Below, piece after piece: positions 43,971 through 52,851 of a stretch of 64,000 nucleotides of DNA. The notes beneath the pieces are model-generated. The model saw nothing but the letters and a program-made list of their open reading frames with translations. It did not search any database and was not told the origin of the DNA. The first letter of the stretch is position 1; each line of letters opens with the position of its first letter. Position numbers and translations under genes: made by a program. The stretch is from positions 124,001 to 188,000 of the forward strand of contig DAIMDW010000003.1 of the NCBI GenBank assembly GCA_036725605.1. Reading direction: 5' to 3'. The DNA comes from CALBTQ01 sp036725605. GTDB lineage: Bacteria; Lernaellota; Lernaellaia; Lernaellales; Lernaellaceae.

Positions 43971-45065
43971 ATGAATTACCGCCGCCTCTACAATCGCCTG
44001 ATGACTCATTACGGGCGTTTGCTGGCGAAGACCTCGGCGAGCGGTTGGGCGCCGTTTCCGCCGGTGGTCAGTTGCATCATTACCTACGAGTGCAACCTCG
44101 CCTGCCCGTTTTGTTTCGTCGAACACGATTGGAACAAACAATCCGTCGCCACGCTCACCGTCGGGCAATGGCGGAGGATCTTCGACCAGATCCCTTCCCG
44201 CTCGACGATCAACCTCACCGGCGGCGAGGTGTTTTGCCATCCGCAATTTTTCGATCTTCTGCGCGAAGCGACCGCTAGTCACCGGGTAACCCTGGTCACC
44301 AATGGAACGACGCTCGACGAAAACACCGTGCACGAATTGGTCGCTTGCGGCGCGAAGCGTACGGGCGGCAAAGGATTGCTGCAGATCGGCGTTTCGGTAA
44401 ACGAACCATTGCGCGACGCGGATGAAGTGCATCGGATTGTCGCCCGAAAAAACGAGGTATTGGCGCGGCTGGATCAAGAACGGAAACGCCGGCAAAAGCG
44501 AGGATTGCATATTGATCTGAAAGTGCTGATCCGCGAGGAAACGGCCGCCCATCTGCCGCTGTTCGTGGAAGCGGTGAACGATTCCTATCCCGACACGCTC
44601 ACGTTTCAAATGATGTTCTTGTTCAACCTCGCTTGCTTCATGAACATCGATCCGACCGACACGGCGCGCATCGAAGAGCTGCGCGATTACCGCAAGCAAG
44701 CGCCGCGCAAATTGTCCTTTGCCAAACAAAACGAATTGGCCGCCTCGTTGCAGGCGATAAAAACGCTGCCGCCGGCAATGCAAAACCGCATCGGTTTTCT
44801 GCCCGCTTTGTCCACCGACGCCTATTTGCGCCACTACGCCGACATTGACCGCACCGGGGATTACCACTGCTACAATCCCTGGACGCACCTCATGATCGAC
44901 CCGCACGGCGTCGCCTTCCAGTGCCTCAATCCACAGGGGATCGATCTGCAAAAAGTTTCGCTGCCGACCGCCTGGAACAGCCCCGGCTTTCGGGAGTTTC
45001 GTCGCCGGATGACCGGCAATCGTCCCTTTCCCATTTGCGCCGGATGTTGCTTTCTATCGGAATGA
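43971..45065 (+). CDS. Radical SAM/SPASM-like protein 2
   Basis: 364 residues from ATG 43971. Core motif TYECNLACPFCFVEHDW, NLTGGEVFCHPQF, VTNGTTLDE; C-terminal CYNPWTHLMIDPHGVAFQCL and CAGCCF give the Cys spacing of a SPASM-type auxiliary-cluster region. Last radical SAM gene of the cluster, 31 bases after the DUF2079-like gene. Substrate unknown. Confidence 0.84.
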   Translation: MNYRRLYNRLMTHYGRLLAKTSASGWAPFPPVVSCIITYECNLACPFCFVEHDWNKQSVATLTVGQWRRIFDQIPSRSTINLTGGEVFCHPQFFDLLREATASHRVTLVTNGTTLDENTVHELVACGAKRTGGKGLLQIGVSVNEPLRDADEVHRIVARKNEVLARLDQERKRRQKRGLHIDLKVLIREETAAHLPLFVEAVNDSYPDTLTFQMMFLFNLACFMNIDPTDTARIEELRDYRKQAPRKLSFAKQNELAASLQAIKTLPPAMQNRIGFLPALSTDAYLRHYADIDRTGDYHCYNPWTHLMIDPHGVAFQCLNPQGIDLQKVSLPTAWNSPGFREFRRRMTGNRPFPICAGCCFLSE

Positions 45066-45161
45066 GATCGCCGAAATAATCGGCCGGCGCATCATTCGGT
45101 CGCTGGACAGTCCTCGGCAGATCATGTCTAATCGTTGCACCAACCACTTACCGGAGACGCG

Positions 45162-46763
45162 ATGACCCCCCGCTTGCAGACCCTGCGTCAAGCGATTCAC
45201 TGGCAAGGTCCGGGGTGGTTTGTCGGTATTGTCGCCGTTTATTTCGTCGGCTGGACACCGTTGTTGGCGCAATTGGTGGTCAACGACGGGCGGTCGCCGC
45301 TATTGGTCGGGGCGGCGTTTCTCGCGCTTTTCGTCGGCGTTTTGTGGCTCAATCAGCGCGCCCCTCGCTGGCTGCACATCGCTTTGTTGATTCCCTATTA
45401 CCTTGTACTGCTCACGTTTCATGTGGTTTTCGGCTACCTGGCGCGATGGATGGATCCAACCTACTTCCTGATCTCGCTGATAATCTCTTTGTCGTTGTTG
45501 ATCCCGATTTTCGGTCGCCGGTTTCGCCCGATCATTTTGGTCATCGGTTTCGTACTTGCCGCATTGATTGCCTCGCTCGACGCGCGGGCGGTCGGCGGCT
45601 GGCTGTTCGTTGCCGGTCTGGCGACCATCCCCCTGGGCGCCTGGTTCATGATTTGGCTCTGTCGCGCCGATCGCCTCAAACACGTTTCCAGTGCGGCGCT
45701 CGTCTTCTTTTTGTTCAGCTTGATGATCTATCCGCGCGGCGGAGTGAATTACAAATTCATTTTTCCCGGGCACGTGGCCCAAGTGTTGGCGCAGCCGGGC
45801 ATCGAGGCGATTTACGATTATCGCGATCCGGCAAACGCGGAGCGTATGTGCTCGCAGGTGATGTACTTGGCGCGAGCGCCGGAATCATCGTTGTTCATCG
45901 GCGGTCCACAAAATCCCTGCCGGCATCTGCTGCGCATCGATGAGCGCAATCTCGCGTCCACCAAACGGCTGGATATTTTCGGGCGCGGCAACGACAACAT
46001 CGTTTTCGATCCGCAAGACGCGAACTTGTTTTACATCGGCACCGTGGATGAAATTCTGCGCTGTTCCGTTGAACCGTTCCAGGTCCTTGAACGGTATAAA
46101 CTCAAGGAATCGATTCACAACCTGAATTTTTTGCATTACGACCCGACGGAGGATCGCCTCTTTGTTTCCTACGATTTCGCGCCGGCCGTGTCGATTCTCG
46201 ATCGCGCCACCTTGAATCAGATTGCCACGATTCCCTGCCCCGACAATGCGCGTACTCACGATCTGTGGTTCGATCCGCCCGTCGAACAGGTGATGGTCAG
46301 CAGCACTTTTTTCTTCGGTTGGCGGGTGGATACATACGATCTGAAAACATTGGCGCACAAAAACGCCTACCGCTGGCCGTGGGACATCGGCTTTCACTTC
46401 ACGACGGTCGATCCGCGCTACCGCCGCGCCTTCCTGGGCTCCACCGCCACGGGAGAACTGCGCATTTTGAATCTGGACACCTTGGCTTGGGAAAAATCGT
46501 TGCAGCTTGAGCCGGGCTTACGCAATCACAATTTCGACCGGCAACGCGGGCTGGCGTTGGTCGGCAATTACTTCAAGGGAATCCTGCATGTGATCGACTC
46601 GCGCACGCTCACCGAAATCGGCCGGCTTTACCTGGGTCCGCGTTTGCGTTGGGTGCAGATCGACGAGCAAACCGGCGAATGGTATTGCACCAGCGGTGCG
46701 GGCGGTTTCCGTATCATTCCGGAAAAGGCGTTGAACTTGCCCACATCGATGGACGATCAATGA
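45162..46763 (+). CDS. Membrane-anchored beta-propeller protein
   Basis: 533 residues from ATG 45162 (GGAG upstream). The N-terminal 200 residues form about six transmembrane segments (WFVGIVAVYFVGWTPLLAQL to FFLFSLMIYP). The C-terminal 330 residues have YVTN/SMP-30-like propeller strands (SRTLTEIGRLYLGP, RATLNQIATIPCPDN, NLDTLAWEKSLQLEPG). Topology suggests the propeller faces outside. Not a known family; a binding or scaffold role is inferred. Last plus-strand gene of the cluster. Confidence 0.7.
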   Translation: MTPRLQTLRQAIHWQGPGWFVGIVAVYFVGWTPLLAQLVVNDGRSPLLVGAAFLALFVGVLWLNQRAPRWLHIALLIPYYLVLLTFHVVFGYLARWMDPTYFLISLIISLSLLIPIFGRRFRPIILVIGFVLAALIASLDARAVGGWLFVAGLATIPLGAWFMIWLCRADRLKHVSSAALVFFLFSLMIYPRGGVNYKFIFPGHVAQVLAQPGIEAIYDYRDPANAERMCSQVMYLARAPESSLFIGGPQNPCRHLLRIDERNLASTKRLDIFGRGNDNIVFDPQDANLFYIGTVDEILRCSVEPFQVLERYKLKESIHNLNFLHYDPTEDRLFVSYDFAPAVSILDRATLNQIATIPCPDNARTHDLWFDPPVEQVMVSSTFFFGWRVDTYDLKTLAHKNAYRWPWDIGFHFTTVDPRYRRAFLGSTATGELRILNLDTLAWEKSLQLEPGLRNHNFDRQRGLALVGNYFKGILHVIDSRTLTEIGRLYLGPRLRWVQIDEQTGEWYCTSGAGGFRIIPEKALNLPTSMDDQ

Positions 46764-46772
46764 AACGATGGA

Positions 46773-47984
46773 TCATTGTCTTTTGATCCGCTCGACAATC
46801 GTCTCCGTCAAGCGATGAGCCACGCGACGGCATCCTTCGGCGTTCAGATGTCCCAGGTCAATGAACAATTCCTCATCGTTCAATTTCTCATCGATGCGTA
46901 AAACCATCGCTCGTTGATCCAATCCGGCAAACAAAGAAGCTTCCAGATAAGGTCGGTCGGAAGCGACCAGCAATCCGCCGTGCAGAGCCGCCAAGGGAAT
47001 GACCGGAAGCGCCAACAACTTTTGGGCCTGTCGCTCATTGCCCGATTCACGCAGCCGTTGCGCTCCATAATGTCGAATCCAGGCCGCCGCGACCACATCG
47101 CTCGCGTCGCGATAACAAGCGAACGCCGACAACGCATCGCCCTTGGCGAGCAGTGCGTCCGCCTGTTCGATTTCGCGCTGCAAACGCGGATTTTGTGGAA
47201 GAAGCAAAACAATCGGAATGACCTTTGCGTCCAACGCCATGCGAACAAATGACTCAATGTTTGCCCGATATGCTTCCGGTGATACGCGCGGCTCGCCCCA
47301 TGCCCGCACTGAATCCGCCGTGCCCTCGCGAAAAAAGGCCAGGGTCAGCAAGGCGCTTTTTTTTATCAGCGGACCGATCGTTCCGTTGAGCCACCCCATC
47401 GCCCCGGTGATCGCCATGATCGACGAGGAATCGGCGCCCAGGTTGGCCCGGCGAAGATCGTTGAAGCCGAAGGCGAAAACCGCGACATCGGGCCGCAATT
47501 CCGGCAGCAATTTTTCAGCAAGGCGAAGTCCTTGATACGAGGAATAGCCCGGAATACCGGCATTGAATGCTTCAACCTTGCGCTCGCCGACCAGCGATGA
47601 AAGTTCCACTTGAGCCAGCGCCGGAAACGTATTTTCACGTTCGAGGACGACACCGAAGGTGCGTGAATCGCCTAAAAACAAGATCCGTAGCGTATTGTCG
47701 GATCGTTCCGCCAATTCGTCGGAGCGAAATCCTTGGCGGTTCAACGAAACATGAGATCCATAAAGCGTGCCGTCCCAACCGGGTTTGCCGGTCCAGCCCA
47801 GGCGCAATGAGGAGCGCGCCCAGGTCGCTTCGCTGACCACCACCCCGTCCGGGAGTTTCCCCACTTCGATGCCGCGAAAATGGAGAACTACGCGGGCGCC
47901 GATCTCGAGCGTGAAAAGAAAACACATGCACAAAAAAAGTGAATAGACGGCGTAGCGCAGTTTTCTTTTGGCCGCTTTTTTCAT
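46773..47984 (-). CDS. SGNH/GDSL-type hydrolase, membrane-anchored
   Basis: 403 residues. A single N-terminal hydrophobic anchor (residues about 11-33) precedes the SGNH blocks: LFLGDSRTFG (block I nucleophile Ser), NAGIPGYSSYQ (Gly), VFAFGFNDL (Asn) and DLGHLNAEG (DxxH dyad). Such proteins hydrolyse or transfer acyl/acetyl esters on glycans and lipids. It is 25 bases downstream of the large membrane protein at 48010-49914, so co-transcribed; the pair may modify the same surface polymer. Confidence 0.8.
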   Translation of the reverse strand: MKKAAKRKLRYAVYSLFLCMCFLFTLEIGARVVLHFRGIEVGKLPDGVVVSEATWARSSLRLGWTGKPGWDGTLYGSHVSLNRQGFRSDELAERSDNTLRILFLGDSRTFGVVLERENTFPALAQVELSSLVGERKVEAFNAGIPGYSSYQGLRLAEKLLPELRPDVAVFAFGFNDLRRANLGADSSSIMAITGAMGWLNGTIGPLIKKSALLTLAFFREGTADSVRAWGEPRVSPEAYRANIESFVRMALDAKVIPIVLLLPQNPRLQREIEQADALLAKGDALSAFACYRDASDVVAAAWIRHYGAQRLRESGNERQAQKLLALPVIPLAALHGGLLVASDRPYLEASLFAGLDQRAMVLRIDEKLNDEELFIDLGHLNAEGCRRVAHRLTETIVERIKRQ

Positions 47985-48009
47985 CGAGTATCAGTTCGCC
48001 TATTGCCGG

Positions 48010-49914
48010 TTAATTCGGCGGTTCAAGCGTTGCCGTGTCCATCGAGCCGGGCCGATATTTGATGATAACGTTCCCGGGCGGATTTACCAGCCGGATAAAA
48101 TCCTGCGGATCGCCATCCACGGCGAAGCGCGCCAGTTCGACCGGCGGTTCGGTGACCATCCCCCGGGCATAATGATAGCGAAGAACGACCTCGCCTTCTT
48201 CCGGCGTCAGGTCGACCAATTCCAGTTTGTTGACCGCGGCGGCAACCACCCGCCCGCTTCCTTTGGCGAAGTATCCGGAGTGCATCGGCACGCGATAAAA
48301 ATGAAACGCCTCCGCTGAACCGTCGGGCACGAAACGATCGGGCCGCGCATTAAAATAGGCAATCGCGATTGGCGAGAAAGCGCATACCCAACCGATATTG
48401 TAATTTTCGAGGAACGCATCGATCTGGTCATCCGAGAAAGTTTCGATCGGTCGATCGGCCAAGTACCCAACCGAAAAATTGATTTTATTGGCAATCACTT
48501 GGTTGTCGCTGGCCGGACCGCCGATGAATTGTCGATTCGCCCGCATTTGCACCGGGAGAACATAACGATAACCGAACAAACCGGCGGCAAAAACATCTTC
48601 GAAAAGAATGCGCGCCGAATTGTCCGTATTGTCTTCCACCCATCTCATGACACCGGCTTGCTGGGTTGTCGGAGTAGCGGAAAACGGAACGATCTGGCGA
48701 ATGACCGTCATGGGCAATCCGGCCAGAAAGGCGCCGACGCCGGCAAGAATCAATATCCCGCCGACGATCGATACTGCCGCCCAGCGCTTATGCCCGATAA
48801 GAGGGAACTTCGTTTGCATTCCCTCGTCGCGAACGAAAAGCAGCGACAATCCCGCAACGGCGAGAAGCATGAGCAGATTGTCCACCATCAACACGGATCG
48901 GCTTTGGTACAGCCAAGGCGCAAATTTAATAATGAGCGGCCCCATTGCCAGATAACCGATGGCCGCTGCCGCCAATACGATGAAAAGCTTTCGATTCCGA
49001 TAGGCAAGCAAAACGGCGCCGATGATCGCCGCCGTCAGCAATACAACGTGCAGAACATCGGCCCAAATGATCCCCAGTGGCACACTTAATGACTGGCCGG
49101 TCTTGACCGACAAATCCAGCGTGTTGTCCACGATCCTCTGCAAGTTCAACTTTCGATACGAAAGAACAAACGGAATAACCCAGGGCAAATTGACCGCCAC
49201 CGCCCCGACGCCGGCCAAAGCGATCGCCAGGAATCTGCGTTGCGTTACGGAACGGCGACCGGCGATCATCACGATGATAAACAAAGGGAGAAAATAAAAC
49301 GGGAACAGAGGATGAATCCAAAAGGCGACGGCGCACAAGAAAAACAAAATCGCCGTATCGTATGCAAGCCTTTCCCGATCCAACATTCTGTATAGCCAGG
49401 CGCCGGTGACGATCGCCAAAGCCATCATAAACACGGACGTTGCATTGCCGACCCAGAACAACGCATATTGCAGCCGATAGAACAAAATCATTCCGCCGAT
49501 TCCCGCCGCCAACGTCACGCCGAGACGCCTGGTGAACAGCGCGCCGGCGAAGGCGAACAGCCCGGGGAGAAACAACAGCAAAAGAAAAACCGTGACCTTG
49601 ATTATTGTGTCGGTATCCGCGAACGGGAGTAACCGGGTGATCAGCAAAAAAAGTTGACAAGTGGCATTGCCCAGATTGGAAATATATCCACCGAAGAAGT
49701 TGGGATCCCACGCCTCGCCCCATGCGGGAAACTCCGTATTCTGACGGAACAGTTCGGTGAAATAGTGATTTTTCGGAAAGTCGTCATTGACAATCGGGCC
49801 GTCATCAATGACAACGCTTAATGGATAATATTGTAAGGCAGGAACGATATTCAATAACACCACGACGAACACAACAACAAGCAGCACACGGTTGGTCGAG
49901 CCGGGCGCAATCAA
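48010..49914 (-). CDS. Large multi-pass membrane protein, GT-C/YfhO-like
   Basis: 634 residues from a TTG (GGGGGAA upstream; no in-frame ATG nearby). About 12 transmembrane segments, an extracytoplasmic first loop with IDDGPIVNDDFPKNHYF (acidic residues) and a C-terminal soluble region of about 170 residues (PVQMRANRQFIGGP, YRVPMHSGYFAKG). This is the pattern of YfhO/GT-C-type sugar transferases, but no diagnostic motif is certain. First gene of a two-gene minus operon with the SGNH hydrolase. Confidence 0.65.
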   Translation of the reverse strand: MIAPGSTNRVLLVVVFVVVLLNIVPALQYYPLSVVIDDGPIVNDDFPKNHYFTELFRQNTEFPAWGEAWDPNFFGGYISNLGNATCQLFLLITRLLPFADTDTIIKVTVFLLLLFLPGLFAFAGALFTRRLGVTLAAGIGGMILFYRLQYALFWVGNATSVFMMALAIVTGAWLYRMLDRERLAYDTAILFFLCAVAFWIHPLFPFYFLPLFIIVMIAGRRSVTQRRFLAIALAGVGAVAVNLPWVIPFVLSYRKLNLQRIVDNTLDLSVKTGQSLSVPLGIIWADVLHVVLLTAAIIGAVLLAYRNRKLFIVLAAAAIGYLAMGPLIIKFAPWLYQSRSVLMVDNLLMLLAVAGLSLLFVRDEGMQTKFPLIGHKRWAAVSIVGGILILAGVGAFLAGLPMTVIRQIVPFSATPTTQQAGVMRWVEDNTDNSARILFEDVFAAGLFGYRYVLPVQMRANRQFIGGPASDNQVIANKINFSVGYLADRPIETFSDDQIDAFLENYNIGWVCAFSPIAIAYFNARPDRFVPDGSAEAFHFYRVPMHSGYFAKGSGRVVAAAVNKLELVDLTPEEGEVVLRYHYARGMVTEPPVELARFAVDGDPQDFIRLVNPPGNVIIKYRPGSMDTATLEPPN

Positions 49915-50015
49915 GAAAAGTGTTCCCCCGCATTCCTGTTGATACTATTTTTAGTTACAAATCAACGGTAGCATCACCAAGTGATCCGGTCAACTTTCGC
50001 GCCGTTCATTCAACG

Positions 50016-50603
50016 TTATTCGGCTTGTGTCGGCTGGGCGGGCAAACCCGCCTCACGGCGCAGACGCTCGATATCGAGTCCATCCACCCACGGTTTCAAA
50101 TTCGACCAAACGCCGTGAAATCCGAATTCCCCGTCGAGCATCTCATGCAACGCTTCTTCCTTGGTCCATCCCTGCACGGCAATGCGGTAGATCGCGACCA
50201 TCATGCCGGTGCGGTCCGCGCCATACCGGCAATGAACCAACACCGGTTGAGCCTGGGGATCATTGACGAGGCGCAAAAATTTCACGGCATCCTCCATTTC
50301 CGGATGCCAGGTTTTAAAACTGATGTGCTCACCGCGTAGCGTTGTTCCGGCCAGCTCGTCGTAATCGGAATGAAACACCCGCAGATTAATAACTGTTTTA
50401 ATTCCCATCCCCTGCAACGAACGCATGCCCGTGGCCGTCGGTTGGGCGCTGCGATACAACACGTCGGACACCTTGTGTAGATTGGGCACGCCGTCCGCCG
50501 TCACCGGCTGCGCCCATTTTGCCGGACGAACATACGTCTTCGCCCCGGCGACAGTGGCCAGGCCAAAGATCACAAAAAGGAGAATCAGTCGACTTCTTCT
50601 CAT
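50016..50603 (-). CDS. Exported protein tyrosine/dual-specificity phosphatase-like protein
   Basis: 195 residues from ATG 50603 (GGGAGGAC upstream). Signal peptide ends near VAGA. The Cys-based active site is VHCRYGADRTG (CX5R), preceded by VINLRVFHSDYDE, which supplies the general-acid Asp region of plant-like (PFA-DSP/Siw14-like) phosphatases. It likely hydrolyses phosphotyrosine or phosphoinositide/inositol-pyrophosphate-like substrates in the periplasm. Stands alone, divergent from the sugar operon. Confidence 0.82.
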   Translation of the reverse strand: MRRSRLILLFVIFGLATVAGAKTYVRPAKWAQPVTADGVPNLHKVSDVLYRSAQPTATGMRSLQGMGIKTVINLRVFHSDYDELAGTTLRGEHISFKTWHPEMEDAVKFLRLVNDPQAQPVLVHCRYGADRTGMMVAIYRIAVQGWTKEEALHEMLDGEFGFHGVWSNLKPWVDGLDIERLRREAGLPAQPTQAE

Positions 50604-50693
50604 TCCGTCCTCCCACGCCTCCAGGATCGTTGTTTTCGCACCATACCACACCCGTCATTACCAATGATATGGAACGTCCGGCAGAATAGCTCA

Positions 50694-50722
50694 TTGACAA
50701 GCCCACCCTTCCCTTGTATAAA
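50694..50722 (+). promoter_or_regulatory. Strong sigma70 promoter of the cupin-PGI operon
   Basis: TTGACA (50694-50699), 17-base spacer, TATAAA (50717-50722). Transcription would start near 50729, giving a leader of about 60 bases. Confidence 0.88.
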
Positions 50723-50753
50723 TTGGCACACTGGTTGGACCAATGGACCAATT
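50721..50753 (+). promoter_or_regulatory. Repeat/dyad element in the sugar-operon leader
   Basis: Overlapping the transcription start are AATTGG (50721-50726) and CCAATT (50748-50753) as 6-bp arms, plus TTGGACCAA and a tandem TGGACCAATGGACCAA. The position suits an operator that would block the promoter above. Confidence 0.55.
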
Positions 50754-50788
50754 CGCCAAAAGAGAAAATTCACGGCAAAGGATTCGTC

Positions 50789-51361
50789 ATGGATAAATTG
50801 CCTCATCCGCTGGCCGCCTTTTTCGATCCGCTTACCGGTGCGATGACGCCCTGCGACCGCTATCGCCAGGTGCGCCTGGGCGACATGCGCGGCTATTATC
50901 TGGCCGAACGGCAAGACGCGCTCGCCACGGTTGAGCCGGATCTTCTTCTCTACGAGGTCTACGAACTGGACGTGCCGGCCAAAGACGGCGAGATGATCCC
51001 CTGCTCGACGGTCATCAAACCCGGCCACATCGGCGACGAATATTTCATGACCAAGGGGCACTATCACCGCAACGGCGGCGCGGCGGAAATCTACTATTGC
51101 CTGCGCGGCGAAGGTTTTCTGCTGATGCGCAACGGGTACGAAGTCGTCGTCGAACCGATGAAACCGGGCTCGCTGCACTACAGCCCCGCCGGTTGGGCGC
51201 ATCGCTCGGTAAACACCGGCGACGCCGACCTGGTCATCTTTGCGATTTACCCGGCCAACGCCGGTCATGATTATGGAACGATCAAAGAAAAGGGGTTCGG
51301 TCGCCGCATCGTGCGTGGGACCGACGGAATACCGATGATCGTCGATGAACCCGACGTGTGA
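50789..51361 (+). CDS. pgiA: Cupin-type (archaeal-type) phosphoglucose isomerase
   Basis: 190 residues from ATG 50789 (AAAGGA upstream), matching the usual cPGI length of about 190. The cupin metal site is visible in FMTKGHYHRNGGAAEIYYCL (His, His, Glu ligands) and YSPAGWAHRSVNTGD (last His), and the family tail YPANAGHDYGTI is present. It interconverts glucose 6-phosphate and fructose 6-phosphate with a Fe/Zn/Mn centre. First gene of an operon with an aldehyde dehydrogenase, 2-hydroxyacid dehydrogenase and an aldolase-family enzyme. Confidence 0.92.
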   Translation: MDKLPHPLAAFFDPLTGAMTPCDRYRQVRLGDMRGYYLAERQDALATVEPDLLLYEVYELDVPAKDGEMIPCSTVIKPGHIGDEYFMTKGHYHRNGGAAEIYYCLRGEGFLLMRNGYEVVVEPMKPGSLHYSPAGWAHRSVNTGDADLVIFAIYPANAGHDYGTIKEKGFGRRIVRGTDGIPMIVDEPDV

Positions 51362-51386
51362 TTCTCAATCAGCCAAGGAGTATGCG

Positions 51387-52850
51387 ATGTCTGGCGAAAC
51401 GGCCGCAAAAACCTATCCGATCCTGATCGGCGATCAACGCCTCACCCAAACCGCCGGCGGCACGATCGATGTTCATAGCCCGAGCGACGGCAGCCTTGCC
51501 GGTCGTGTGCCCCGCTGCGGCGTCGACGAGGTGAATCAAGCTGTGCGGACCGCGCACGAGGCGTTCGCTTCCTGGTCGGTCATGCCGGCCGGCGAGCGTG
51601 CGCGGTTGCTGCACCAAGCGGCCGCGGCCGTGCGGGCGAACATCGAACCGATGGCCCGTCTGCTTACCGCCGAAATGGGCAAACCGCTGGCCGATGCGCG
51701 CAAGGAAATCGCCGACGGCGCGACCACGCTGGAATACTTCGCCGTCGAAGGCACGCGCCTGTGCGGCGAGATCGCGCCCTACGGCGCGCCGAACGCCACC
51801 GGGCTGGTCATTAAAGAACCCGTCGGCGTCTGCGCCGCCATTGCTCCCTGGAATTATCCCGTCTCGTTGGTCGGCTGGAAAATCGCCCCGGCGCTGGCCG
51901 CCGGCTGCACGGTGGTGGTCAAACCGTCGACCGAAACGCCGCTGGCGGCGTTGGAGTTTCTGCGCGTGCTGCTCGACAGCGGCCTGCCCGCCGGCGTGAT
52001 CAACGCCGTCACCGGTCGCGGGGCCGAAGTCGGCGATCCGTTGGTCGAGCACCCGCTGGTGCGCAAGGTTTCGTTCACCGGCACGACGAAGGTCGGACAG
52101 GCGCTGTTGGCCAAGGCCGCGCCGGGCTTGAAGAAGGTCACCCTCGAACTGGGCGGCCACAGTCCGCTGCTCGTGTTCGCCGACGCCGATTTCGCCAAGG
52201 CCGTTGCCGCGGGCGTCAAACGCTCCTTCCGCAACGCCGGGCAAATCTGCAACGCGGTCAATCGCATCTTCGTGGAAAAATCCATTTACGAGCGCTTCCT
52301 CGATGCGTTCGTGGAAAAAACCAAGACGATGACCCTCGGCGATCCGCTGGCCAATCCCGATGTCGACAACGGTCCGATGCTCAACGCGCGCGGCGTGGCC
52401 AAGGCGAAAGAGCACGTCGCCGACGCCGTCGCCAAAGGCGCGCGGTTGTTGTGCGGCGGCGATACGGCCACCGGTCCCGAATACAAAAGCGATCTCTATT
52501 TCCTGCCCACCGTGCTGGCCGACTGCACGCTGACTATGAAAGTCATGGTCGAGGAAACCTTCGGTCCGGTGGTCGGCATCGCACCGTTTGAAGATTTGCC
52601 CGACGCTCTGCGCCTGGCCAACAGCACCGAATTCGGCCTGGTCTCCTATGCCTACACCGGCAGCCTGGCCACGACCAAAGCGTTGGCTCGCGGCATCGAA
52701 AGCGGCACGGTGTGCATCAACAACATCGTCGGCTCGACGCTCGAAGCACCCTACTCCGGCTGGAAAGCCAGCGGCGGGCTGGGCTTCGAACTGTCGCGGC
52801 ACGCCCTGGACGAACATCTGCGCGTCAAGCACGTGCGCATCGAGGTGTAA
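51387..52850 (+). CDS. NAD(P)-dependent aldehyde dehydrogenase
   Basis: 487 residues from ATG 51387 (AAGGAG upstream). Core motifs intact: APWNYPVSLVGWKIAPALAA, VVVKPSTETPLAAL, FTGTTKVGQALL (cofactor), the catalytic Glu in LELGGHSPLLVF and Cys in NAGQICNAVNR, then EETFGPV. The Cys context fits the ALDH superfamily. Candidate substrates, from operon context, are glyceraldehyde, succinate semialdehyde or a 2,5-dioxo-type acid. Ends one base before the next gene. Confidence 0.93.
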   Translation: MSGETAAKTYPILIGDQRLTQTAGGTIDVHSPSDGSLAGRVPRCGVDEVNQAVRTAHEAFASWSVMPAGERARLLHQAAAAVRANIEPMARLLTAEMGKPLADARKEIADGATTLEYFAVEGTRLCGEIAPYGAPNATGLVIKEPVGVCAAIAPWNYPVSLVGWKIAPALAAGCTVVVKPSTETPLAALEFLRVLLDSGLPAGVINAVTGRGAEVGDPLVEHPLVRKVSFTGTTKVGQALLAKAAPGLKKVTLELGGHSPLLVFADADFAKAVAAGVKRSFRNAGQICNAVNRIFVEKSIYERFLDAFVEKTKTMTLGDPLANPDVDNGPMLNARGVAKAKEHVADAVAKGARLLCGGDTATGPEYKSDLYFLPTVLADCTLTMKVMVEETFGPVVGIAPFEDLPDALRLANSTEFGLVSYAYTGSLATTKALARGIESGTVCINNIVGSTLEAPYSGWKASGGLGFELSRHALDEHLRVKHVRIEV

Positions 52851-52851
52851 G

